Source: an uncultured Ruminococcus sp. (GTDB lineage: Bacteria; Bacillota; Clostridia; Oscillospirales; Ruminococcaceae). Taken from it: a stretch of DNA of 64,000 nucleotides. Below, one piece after another: positions 1 to 7,125 of the stretch. The position numbers and the translations under genes were made by a program. Where the stretch lies: contig CANQWA010000004.1 of NCBI GenBank assembly GCA_947627445.1, positions 1 to 64,000 of the forward strand. The letters are read 5' to 3'. Positions within the stretch are counted from its first letter, which is position 1, and the number at the start of each line of letters is the position of its first letter. A model generated the notes under the pieces. That model searched no databases. It had not been told where the DNA came from and saw only the letters and a list, made by a program, of their open reading frames with translations.

Positions 1-7
1 TAACAAA

Positions 8-46
8 ACCTCCTATGTTTCTATTATACCATAGGAGGTCTTTTTT
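8..46 (+). terminator. Rho-independent terminator at the left edge
   Basis: ACCTCCTATG (8-17) pairs exactly with CATAGGAGGT (30-39) and is followed by a T tract (41-46). It ends a plus-strand transcript from outside the window. A short T-rich run on the opposite side means it could also work leftward. It probably lies in the chromosome just outside the mobile element. Confidence 0.75.
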
Positions 47-53
47 GTCATTG

Positions 54-125
54 TTCTTTTTTACTGGTTCGGTTCAGCAATCGAGATGTATTCTTTTTTT
101 ATTCTGGTTCGGTACGGGAATTGAA
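54..125. repeat. Tandem direct repeats and candidate left attachment site
   Basis: Two imperfect direct repeats (about 54-74 and 91-112) share a T tract followed by CTGGTTCGGT. Directly after the second, GTACGGGAATTGAA (112-125) matches 13 of 14 bases of GTACGGGAGTTGAA in the tRNA-Glu gene (12173-12186), in the same orientation. I read this as a possible attL core. The match is short and the flanking sequence does not restore a good tRNA acceptor stem, so the assignment is tentative. Confidence 0.3.
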
Positions 126-213
126 TTAAATTTTTCACATTTTCTAACCTGCCGTGATATGGGAAATAGCCCGTATTTACGGCGTTTTTTAACCTTAACT
201 CGTTTTATTATGC

Positions 214-262
214 TGTCCTTTATTCTATCTTTTTGAAACTTGTAAAGGACAGACAAAGGACA
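214..262. repeat. AAAGGACA repeats, candidate left arm-type integrase sites
   Basis: AAAGGACA occurs at 244-251 and 255-262, an 11-bp spacing (about one helical turn), with an inverted copy at 214-221. The same octamer occurs with 11- and 22-bp spacing at the far end of the element (12056-12096) and once beside the integrase promoter (10750-10757). Short phased repeats near both ends are typical of arm sites bound by the N-terminal domain of Tn916-like integrases. That role is inferred. Confidence 0.5.
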
Positions 263-361
263 ACGTTATGGTCATACTCCTGTTACTATCATTTCAAATC
301 ACGGAATACATTTTTGAACACCGTGAATCCAATCATGATAAAGCATAACGGAGGTAATACC

Positions 362-778
362 ATGAGCAGATATAAGAGTGAACAGACCGCTTACAATCCA
401 CTGAAAAAGAAATACGTTCCGCTGTGGAGACTTGATACCAACACCGTGACCGTCACCCACTTCAATGCTGATACACAGACCGATGAGAGCAAGACGTACC
501 ATACCGACTTCATCAGGTATCATCTTCATTTCTCTGACAGCCATTGCCCTGACAGGCTTCGCAGGCTTGTCAATGATGGCAAGATCATACAGTATCTCGA
601 TGATATGGAACGGAAAGTCGGTGAAGCTATCTCCCGTCAGGTAGAGCTTTGGAAACAGACCGACAGTTGCTATCAGAATGCTGTCCTCAGTTGTGATGCT
701 GAGAAAATGCTCGGTCTGGAAAACTGCTTTGTCTATATGGCGAGAGAAGCGGTGTTTGAGTGTATGGTTTATATTTGA
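362..778 (+). CDS. TnpV-like transposon-encoded protein
   Basis: A 138-residue protein. The start is the ATG after GGAGG and 7 nt of spacing; an upstream in-frame ATG has no ribosome binding site. The second half (from about residue 60) has the pattern of TnpV, a small protein carried by many clostridial transposons and mobilizable elements: a leucine-rich stretch ending in GKI, a long helical segment with alternating charges, and a hydrophobic C-terminus. The function of TnpV is unknown. It is the first gene inside the left end of the element and is convergent with the defence module, from which a strong hairpin separates it. Family assignment is moderate; it could be another small element protein. 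Confidence 0.55.
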   Translation: MSRYKSEQTAYNPLKKKYVPLWRLDTNTVTVTHFNADTQTDESKTYHTDFIRYHLHFSDSHCPDRLRRLVNDGKIIQYLDDMERKVGEAISRQVELWKQTDSCYQNAVLSCDAEKMLGLENCFVYMAREAVFECMVYI

Positions 779-783
779 TGTTC

Positions 784-811
784 AACGGCTGTACCGTCGA
801 GTACAGCCGTT
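784..811. terminator. Hairpin terminator between convergent genes
   Basis: AACGGCTGTAC (784-794) and GTACAGCCGTT (801-811) form a perfect 11-bp stem with a 6-base loop. It sits in the 40-bp gap between the ends of the TnpV-like gene and the ATPase gene. The T tract is weak on both sides, so it is probably a bidirectional terminator. Confidence 0.7.
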
Positions 812-818
812 GTTTCGT

Positions 819-3494
819 CTATTCCACTATTTCAATGAATCTTAATTGGTAGCTATTGTGTTGTAAATCATACTCTATAATTCTACACCGTACAACACTA
901 TTATCTTCTATCGTTTGATATATTTCATTTGATAAACTATATTCTTCATCGGTTGTTGATAAAAAGCCTTTTAGGTTATATTGTTCATCAAATCTACAAA
1001 TAAGTGCTCCACGGTCTTTTTTTACAATCTCCGCTTCTATTACTGTACCAGCAATATACTTTTTTGAACAATCAACCCACATTCTTATTTCAGGGTCTTC
1101 GTTCTCCCATTTTTCAAGGGAATTTTTCGCTTCTTGAATGTCATAGATCGAAATACATTTTTGCTCTGAAATAAAGGAATAATGTCCCTGTAAGAATAGC
1201 CGTCTATAATCGATTAAGTATTCAATAGCATCTTTTGCATTTAAATATACGCATATTTTTGACAAATAATTGTGTAATGACAATCTACGTGAAATTCGCA
1301 TCATTACCTCAGAATTTTTGAAATTGATGTTCTCTGCACAAGCTGCGATATAGGTCATATTAGATAATAATGATAAATGAAGTTTTCCTGTTAAGGTTAT
1401 TTTAACTCTATCATCTATATCTGCATGAGGTAATAAGGTTTCACATAAAAGTAATCCCTTTTTTAGCATATAGTTCAACTCTCGATGAATTATTGTGTCT
1501 TTATGACCAATTAATTGTAAATCCTTGATGATATCACTTACTACAAATAATTTTCCCTTATCCTTGTCTACTTGTCTTGATTGTACTTTAAGCCAGTTAA
1601 GGATATCTATACGAACGAAAGGATCAGGAAAATCATCATGAAAATCAGATCCAAAAAGATTGATGAAATTAGATTCTTCACCATTATAATACTTTCTGTT
1701 CTTTCGTAAAAGAGCATTAAGGAATTTATAAGAAGGTAATGTATATTCTTTTCCAGCTGTTCGCATCATTAAAAAATCTCCAGAGTTGATATGTCCACTT
1801 TTACAAAAATCCTCAAAAATTTGTATTCCATAACGTGTATTTCTATCAGAAAGCTTATAAAAAATATCCAATGTCATACTATTCTGTCGTATTGCCATAA
1901 GTATACATTTAAAATACTCTATTAGCTCAGAATAATCAATCTCAACATTCATTCCATTATCTAAAACATAAGTTCTATCCTCTGGCTTTGTATTTCTAAC
2001 AATATAATCTAATCTTGATTGTAATACTTTAAGTAAATCGGGTGGATCAATTCTAAATATCAAATCTTTTACAACGGTATCTAATGGTGGTTCGTTTCTA
2101 TATTGATCATAAGTACTATCTCTCATTGGGAGTATGACTAAACACTTAAATGTTGTTCTGAGCCATTCAGCAACTTGAAACATTAAAAGCTGTTCTTCTT
2201 TATTTCTTTTATCACAATTATCAAGTACAATTATAGGGAGCGATCCCTTTATCTCTTTTAAATATTGAATCATATGCTTCAGTAAAATAGCGTTATCGCT
2301 CATTTTTGAACTTAGTATCTCATATAACTTTAGATTGTATTCTTTTTCATCACTTTTAATAAGTTGACCTAATCCATTTTCAAATTCGTGAACTTCTTTC
2401 CGAAACACATTTTTGATTATATCAAGAGAAGAAAAATCTATATATTGATGATTCGCCTTTAATTGTGCAATGATTTCTTGCTTAATCCAATCATATATCT
2501 CAGTGTTGGTGATAGGCGCTGTATTCATATTTAAAAAGATCCAATCACACTTTCCTGCAAGATCTGAATGGCGTTCTTCTAAAAACTTTCTTTTAAAATA
2601 TCGAATAAACGTTGTTTTTCCGCTTCCAACATTACCGATTAAGAGCATAAGCGAGTATGCTCCCATTTTTTCCTCGACACGTTGTGAAATTTTTTGAACT
2701 AATTCTGTAGGTTCTTTCGTTGCAATAGAGATATAACTTTCCTGATTAGGCATTTCAAATTTTCTTATCTCTTTATAAATTGGATCAATATGTTGTTCTC
2801 TTTTGGCTGAAGATATATAAGCATTATCAACTATTACCGAACGATCTTCTTCGGTTTGCGGATCAAATATTGTTCTATTTTCGATAATAAAAGTTCTTCC
2901 GAAAGCGTTGTCTTGTATAGTCTCATTCTGTACACGTTTACCTTTTAATTGAGATACTGGTGTGTTATATTGAGAAGTGCCTCGTATACTGATATATGGT
3001 TGATTGGCAATTGCAGCCATCTTTTCAAGGGAGCAGAAACTCAATAATTCAGCATATTTACAATTTTCGGTGCTAAAATCTTCGAATAATACCTTAATCA
3101 CTGGTTGAGCTTGATCGCAATAACCTGCCCATGTTTCGTCACCATTACAAACAATAATATATTTACAAGAATTTATATGATGCGGGAACTTTGCATTAAT
3201 CTCTGATGCATACAAACGAGCTTCAGCAAATGCATTTTCAAGGTCTTCTTTGGGCTTCTTGGCTTCAACTACGCAAACAGGTATTCCTCTTATTGATATT
3301 AGATAATCGGGATAATAATACTTCTGGGTTTGACCTTTTCCAATTAATTGCTGACGAAGTATATGTTTTGTTAATATTTGAGTGTCATTTAATCCTAATC
3401 CCATGGGTATCTGAGCAGTGAGAAATGCATATATGAACTTTTGTTCAACATCACTTTCGGTTACTAAAGAGCTTTTCTCGCAAAATAATGACAT
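819..3494 (-). CDS. HsdR_N-like nuclease / STAND-type ATPase / OB-fold defence protein
   Basis: An 891-residue protein. Residues about 10-140 resemble the N-terminal domain of type I restriction subunit HsdR: an acidic helix, then PDYLI and EAKKP, giving a PD-(D/E)xK nuclease core at about D63, E77 and K79. A P-loop GNVGSGKTT lies at about 287-295 and a Walker B-like IIVLDNCDK at about 416-424, inside a STAND/AAA-like ATPase region. A winged-helix-like stretch follows, and the last 85 residues look like an S1/OB nucleic-acid-binding fold. The ATG start fits the upstream GAGAGG; a GTG three codons earlier overlaps the methyltransferase stop but has no properly placed binding site. It is co-transcribed with the methyltransferase. 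Likely role: ATP-dependent effector or sensor of a restriction-type defence. Base composition is much more AT-rich than the mobilization genes. Confidence 0.65.
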   Translation of the reverse strand: MSLFCEKSSLVTESDVEQKFIYAFLTAQIPMGLGLNDTQILTKHILRQQLIGKGQTQKYYYPDYLISIRGIPVCVVEAKKPKEDLENAFAEARLYASEINAKFPHHINSCKYIIVCNGDETWAGYCDQAQPVIKVLFEDFSTENCKYAELLSFCSLEKMAAIANQPYISIRGTSQYNTPVSQLKGKRVQNETIQDNAFGRTFIIENRTIFDPQTEEDRSVIVDNAYISSAKREQHIDPIYKEIRKFEMPNQESYISIATKEPTELVQKISQRVEEKMGAYSLMLLIGNVGSGKTTFIRYFKRKFLEERHSDLAGKCDWIFLNMNTAPITNTEIYDWIKQEIIAQLKANHQYIDFSSLDIIKNVFRKEVHEFENGLGQLIKSDEKEYNLKLYEILSSKMSDNAILLKHMIQYLKEIKGSLPIIVLDNCDKRNKEEQLLMFQVAEWLRTTFKCLVILPMRDSTYDQYRNEPPLDTVVKDLIFRIDPPDLLKVLQSRLDYIVRNTKPEDRTYVLDNGMNVEIDYSELIEYFKCILMAIRQNSMTLDIFYKLSDRNTRYGIQIFEDFCKSGHINSGDFLMMRTAGKEYTLPSYKFLNALLRKNRKYYNGEESNFINLFGSDFHDDFPDPFVRIDILNWLKVQSRQVDKDKGKLFVVSDIIKDLQLIGHKDTIIHRELNYMLKKGLLLCETLLPHADIDDRVKITLTGKLHLSLLSNMTYIAACAENINFKNSEVMMRISRRLSLHNYLSKICVYLNAKDAIEYLIDYRRLFLQGHYSFISEQKCISIYDIQEAKNSLEKWENEDPEIRMWVDCSKKYIAGTVIEAEIVKKDRGALICRFDEQYNLKGFLSTTDEEYSLSNEIYQTIEDNSVVRCRIIEYDLQHNSYQLRFIEIVE

Positions 3495-3499
3495 AAGTT

Positions 3500-5071
3500 T
3501 CACCTCTCAAAATAAATATCTGTAATCATGCAGTCAATTTCTTTTTCTATCTTATTTACTTCACTAATAGCACCTTCTTCTGACATCTTAAATATCTTAT
3601 TTACTAAATCATTGATGTTTTTTAAAGTTGAGGAAGAAGGCTCAATATATGGAATAAGCTTAATATAGTTTGCAGAATTGTTAGCGGTAGGGTTAATGAT
3701 ATGTATAATTTTATTTATGATATCAGAATTCATCAAAGCTAATATATAATTAAGCTTTGTTTTGTCTTTAGGGAATATTCCTACAATGGATTGATCGAAT
3801 ACTCGGTTCTGCATTAGAAAAGCCTTAATTCTACTTGATTTAACCATAGGAATTCCGATACCTGTCTTAAAATAATACTCGGAATTCTGAAATCGAGCTT
3901 TTTTATCTGCTTTGTAAAATGATACTGTTTCACTATCCCAACGCACATACCAATCTTCATGGTTACGGACATAACGTGTTTCAGATGCACTTTTTATAAA
4001 AGGAATATACGCTTCTGATAAGTTAGGTTCTCCATCAGTAGACGAATTATCTACTATCATACTTTGATCTATAACTTCATAGTTTTTTGCACCTTTTACG
4101 GTATCTGATGCAGCTTTGATGAATTTCTTATTATTTCCCGTGTAGAAACCTGTTACTACATCTGCAATATCGCCAAGATTGACTGTTGTTTTCTTTAATA
4201 AAGAAACTATTTGATTATCAGCAAAAACAAATCTGTGTTGCGGATTTGATAAAACATCACTCTGTTTAAGATTAAAACTTTCTATGTAAGCAGGCAAAGT
4301 ATCATTTGCGATTAGCCGACGAAATTCCTCGGATTTTTTAAATCCTCTATATATCTTTACTGAATTGTTGATGGCATCTTGCATTTCGCTTCGTTCTAAA
4401 GTGATGATACATAAATTAGAGTATCCAAAACTAATGCCAGGGAAAAACTTTGACGGAAAAATAATAATTTCCTCTATTTTAGTTTTTTTCAATAAAAGCT
4501 CACGAAGCTTTGTGTGCATATTAACATACAAAAACGTATCGGGGATGATAAATGATAATCTTCCGTTTAGTTTTAATACAGATATGCACCGCAGTAAAAA
4601 CAGAGAATATGTTTCTTTGACATACTGTCCGACATATTTCTTTTTTAATCGATCACGTCGTTCATAATCCTGCCAAGCACCATATGGTGGATTGCCTATA
4701 ACACCTGTATAATGTCCACCTGTAGAGTTGAAAAAATCTAACTGTTCATCCAGCAATGTATCCGTTTGCTTTAACCATAATTGTGATATGTCATATTTAT
4801 CGAGTTGAGAATCGAAAAGCGTATCAGTTTTACGAACATCAACATCAGGATTATCATCATATTTTTTTTGCAAAACTGAAATAGCATCATCATTGATATC
4901 TAAAGCATCAATGTGAACTTTCTTCCTGGTTTTAAGTACTTCATCTATGAATATACCCTCACCGGCTGATGGTTCCAAAATAATATCACCATTATGTATC
5001 CCTAACCGAGAAGACATATAAAACGTAATATCTTCTGAATTGGTATAAAACGAACAAAACTGATCTTTCAT
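3500..5071 (-). CDS. N6-adenine DNA methyltransferase
   Basis: A 523-residue S-adenosylmethionine-dependent DNA methyltransferase. Motif I, EPSAGEGIF, lies near residues 33-41 and the catalytic NPPYGAW near 126-132. This order (motif I, then NPPY, then a long C-terminal region) is that of gamma-class type II/IIG enzymes; the C-terminal half (about 270-510) has TaqI-like target-recognition character. No nuclease domain is fused. The ATG at 5071 is preferred because GAGGG lies 8 nt upstream. The stop region overlaps the start region of the ATPase gene, implying translational coupling. Its own sigma-A promoter with a palindrome lies inside the end of the endonuclease gene, so it can be made without the nuclease. 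It probably protects host DNA at sites cut by the neighbouring enzyme. Confidence 0.85.
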   Translation of the reverse strand: MKDQFCSFYTNSEDITFYMSSRLGIHNGDIILEPSAGEGIFIDEVLKTRKKVHIDALDINDDAISVLQKKYDDNPDVDVRKTDTLFDSQLDKYDISQLWLKQTDTLLDEQLDFFNSTGGHYTGVIGNPPYGAWQDYERRDRLKKKYVGQYVKETYSLFLLRCISVLKLNGRLSFIIPDTFLYVNMHTKLRELLLKKTKIEEIIIFPSKFFPGISFGYSNLCIITLERSEMQDAINNSVKIYRGFKKSEEFRRLIANDTLPAYIESFNLKQSDVLSNPQHRFVFADNQIVSLLKKTTVNLGDIADVVTGFYTGNNKKFIKAASDTVKGAKNYEVIDQSMIVDNSSTDGEPNLSEAYIPFIKSASETRYVRNHEDWYVRWDSETVSFYKADKKARFQNSEYYFKTGIGIPMVKSSRIKAFLMQNRVFDQSIVGIFPKDKTKLNYILALMNSDIINKIIHIINPTANNSANYIKLIPYIEPSSSTLKNINDLVNKIFKMSEEGAISEVNKIEKEIDCMITDIYFER

Positions 5072-5088
5072 GTTTATATCCCTCACTC

Positions 5089-5139
5089 GTTATACTTAAG
5101 CTCTAGCTTAAGTATAACATATTGGCTTTACCATGTCAA
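5089..5139 (-). promoter_or_regulatory. Methyltransferase promoter overlapped by a 30-bp palindrome
   Basis: On the minus strand TTGACA (5139-5134) and TATACT (5116-5111) are separated by exactly 17 bp. The -35 hexamer lies in the last codons of the endonuclease gene. GTTATACTTAAGCT and AGCTTAAGTATAAC (5089-5118) are perfect 14-bp inverted arms around a 2-base centre and cover the -10 box and start point. This looks like an operator for a dimeric repressor, possibly the methyltransferase itself; the repressor is unknown. Confidence 0.7.
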
Positions 5140-6018
5140 GTAGCGCAAAAGATCATTTTTCTCAAGATGTTCCCTTAATTCGCTGCTTATATCATTTTTC
5201 CAATCGATGTTATTATCAAGCCATTCACGCATATCGAAACCTGTGAATCGTTTCATTGCAGCGTAGCCATCGTTTGCACAGTATACATCCCAATAAGGAG
5301 AGTTTTTTAAAGTCTGAAGATAGTGATTATTATCATCTTCAGGTTGTCTTACAAACAATATCGTTTTTTCGATTTCACCAAGTGAATTATAGATACTTGC
5401 AACAAGTAGCAAGCGGTTTGTATTGCCTTTTTCGTTTGAACTAAATCCACTTTTGAAGTCACAATTATAATGAATACCGTCTTGTTCAAAATGAAGATCA
5501 AGTCCGAGTTTGATTCCACCGCTATCAACCATTGTCCACGGAATTGCATAGTGGCGCTTCAATTCGTCTTTAGTTTCCTGATCCAGTTTTAAACTATCTA
5601 TATAATTCGTAGCATCTCTCTTTATGGTATCCTGAACTATATTGAAATCAGGAGGAGCAATAATTGTCAGCTTTTTTATTGGATATTCAAAGGGCAATTT
5701 GCAGAACGGCTCCCATAACTCTCCGATACGTCGTGCAAAAGCCATGTATTCATAAGGCCATACAGAATTACGTGCATCAAGCATTACTATGTAAGATGCA
5801 TACGTTATAATAAGAATTTCATCAAGCAACTCAGACTGGGATAATTCATTTGAATTTGCTTTCAAAGAGCGAATCGAATTATCCCGTATATCATTAATAT
5901 ACTGATTTATTGCACTTGCTTGATCTTTGTAGTTCTTATATCTTGAACAAATCTTTTCTTTTTCAGTAGCAACTTGCTGAGTAAAGAAAGCTATCCACTT
6001 TGATTTATCCTGTTTCAT
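5128..6018 (-). CDS. Probable restriction endonuclease (PD-(D/E)xK)
   Basis: A 296-residue protein, first in the minus-strand defence module. The start chosen is the ATG at 6018, placed after TGGAGG; an in-frame ATG at 6036 would overlap that ribosome binding site. I do not recognise a specific family. Residues about 165-190 read GIKLGLDLHFEQ then YNCDFKSGFSS, giving a D...D-x-K arrangement on two predicted beta strands, as in PD-(D/E)xK nucleases. A conserved-looking tryptophan and proline-rich centre precedes it. Position next to an orphan-type N6-adenine methyltransferase, with its own regulated promoter, supports a restriction role. Alternative: a DNA-binding accessory subunit with an inactive nuclease fold. 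Confidence 0.6.
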   Translation of the reverse strand: MKQDKSKWIAFFTQQVATEKEKICSRYKNYKDQASAINQYINDIRDNSIRSLKANSNELSQSELLDEILIITYASYIVMLDARNSVWPYEYMAFARRIGELWEPFCKLPFEYPIKKLTIIAPPDFNIVQDTIKRDATNYIDSLKLDQETKDELKRHYAIPWTMVDSGGIKLGLDLHFEQDGIHYNCDFKSGFSSNEKGNTNRLLLVASIYNSLGEIEKTILFVRQPEDDNNHYLQTLKNSPYWDVYCANDGYAAMKRFTGFDMREWLDNNIDWKNDISSELREHLEKNDLLRYLTW

Positions 6019-6044
6019 TATCCTATACCTCCACAATCATAATA

Positions 6045-6106
6045 AGCGATACTTAGCGTAGAATCGCTATTTGTACTATTATATCATGGTATAGAATCTT
6101 AGTCAA
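6045..6106 (-). promoter_or_regulatory. Endonuclease-operon promoter with 24-bp operator-like palindrome
   Basis: TTGACT (6106-6101), 17 bp, TATAAT (6083-6078) on the minus strand form a near-consensus sigma-A promoter. Immediately downstream, AGCGATACT (6045-6053) and AGAATCGCT (6060-6068) form an inverted repeat with one mismatch around a 6-base centre, placed over the first transcribed bases. It is a good candidate repressor site, different in sequence from the methyltransferase palindrome. Confidence 0.65.
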
Positions 6107-6221
6107 TATATGTCAAAAAATGTTTTTCGAAAGCATTTTCCAACTTCGACTCCAGTACCGGAATTAAAGTTCCTCTCAAAAATAAAAGAGCCAAGCAGCA
6201 ACGCTCCTTAGCTCCATAACC

Positions 6222-6929
6222 TTACTCAATCCCCGTAAACATCACCTGATAACTCAGCCCCGTAAGCTCCCTGAGAAAGTCCATATCCGAGAAGTTCAGA
6301 CCGTAGTTGTGCGTTTTACCGCTGTCCTTGCCCGTGTAGAGGTACTCCATCTTCTCCTGATCGAGATGCTCGGTGCGGAGAGCTTCACGGTCAAAGCCTT
6401 TTTCTTTCAAGTGATACAGCACGATGCGTGAGAGCTGCACCTGAACGATGCGGTAGCTCTCAGTATCGGCACAGTGATCGAGAATGCCCAGAATATCGAA
6501 TATCGTTTCGGTGTCCTTCAAATACTCGGTATCGTATTCAGCTTCGGGGACGTACTCGACATACTTATCATTATTCAGAAACTGCACCGTACAATTCACA
6601 TAAGGAATGATCTTTAACTGTGTTTCCAGGCTGATCTCGCTTCCACGGCGCAGGCTCACCCACCGCTGTGACAGGGAGCTTACCGACTTGAACACACTTC
6701 TTTTCTTGTTTGCCTGCGGAATGATCGGCGTATCGTCCTCGTTTATCAGGTAATCTATCGGAACATCGAAATATTCCGCAATTCTCGTTATCATGTCGAG
6801 ATTCGGCATACCGTCATTCACCCATTTGGTGACGGTCGCAGCCGAAATACCCAGCTCAGTGGCTAACGCTCTCGGTTTCAAACCATGTTCGTCACATAAT
6901 TCATTATATTTTCTCCAAAAGATGGTCAT
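6222..6929 (-). CDS. XRE-family transcriptional regulator
   Basis: A 235-residue protein with an N-terminal helix-turn-helix of the lambda Cro/C1 (XRE) type: residues about 15-60 contain RALATELGISAATVTKW and the following recognition and dimerisation helices, ending in DVPIDYLI. The rest is not recognised and probably senses a signal or forms dimers. The ATG at 6929 follows GGAGGG with 7 nt spacing; the upstream in-frame ATG lacks a site. It is divergent from the DUF3987 gene and lies just upstream of the defence module, so it could control replication/mobilization genes, the restriction genes, or both. Base composition matches the mobilization module rather than the AT-rich cargo. Confidence 0.85.
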   Translation of the reverse strand: MTIFWRKYNELCDEHGLKPRALATELGISAATVTKWVNDGMPNLDMITRIAEYFDVPIDYLINEDDTPIIPQANKKRSVFKSVSSLSQRWVSLRRGSEISLETQLKIIPYVNCTVQFLNNDKYVEYVPEAEYDTEYLKDTETIFDILGILDHCADTESYRIVQVQLSRIVLYHLKEKGFDREALRTEHLDQEKMEYLYTGKDSGKTHNYGLNFSDMDFLRELTGLSYQVMFTGIE

Positions 6930-6957
6930 TTTGTGTCCCTCCAATTTGTGCAAAAGG

Positions 6958-7017
6958 CAGAACTTAATTCGTTCTGATTATTTTTACTTGACAAATGCTA
7001 CTTAGGTGGCATATAAT
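6958..7017 (+). promoter_or_regulatory. Promoter and inverted repeats between the regulator and the DUF3987 gene
   Basis: TTGACA (6988-6993), 18 bp, TATAAT (7012-7017) drive the DUF3987 gene. The spacer contains TGCTACTTAGGTGGCA, an imperfect palindrome, and CAGAAC/GTTCTG (6958-6963 / 6971-6976) lies in the leader of the divergent regulator. Both may be operators for the XRE protein. The TACTTAG core recurs in the endonuclease operator. Confidence 0.65.
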
Positions 7018-7125
7018 ATGTTTTAAAGATTGAACTGTGTTATTTCATTTCATATTATAGCACATCAAACGCAATCTGTCAATAGAAATACAAGAAAAAT
7101 TACAAAAGAAGAGGAAACAAAACTT

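Noticed and set aside
7030-7125. Longer N-terminus for the DUF3987 protein
   Set aside because: The upstream in-frame ATG at 7030 lies almost at the predicted transcription start and lacks a binding site; the ATG at 7126 follows AGAGGAAAC.
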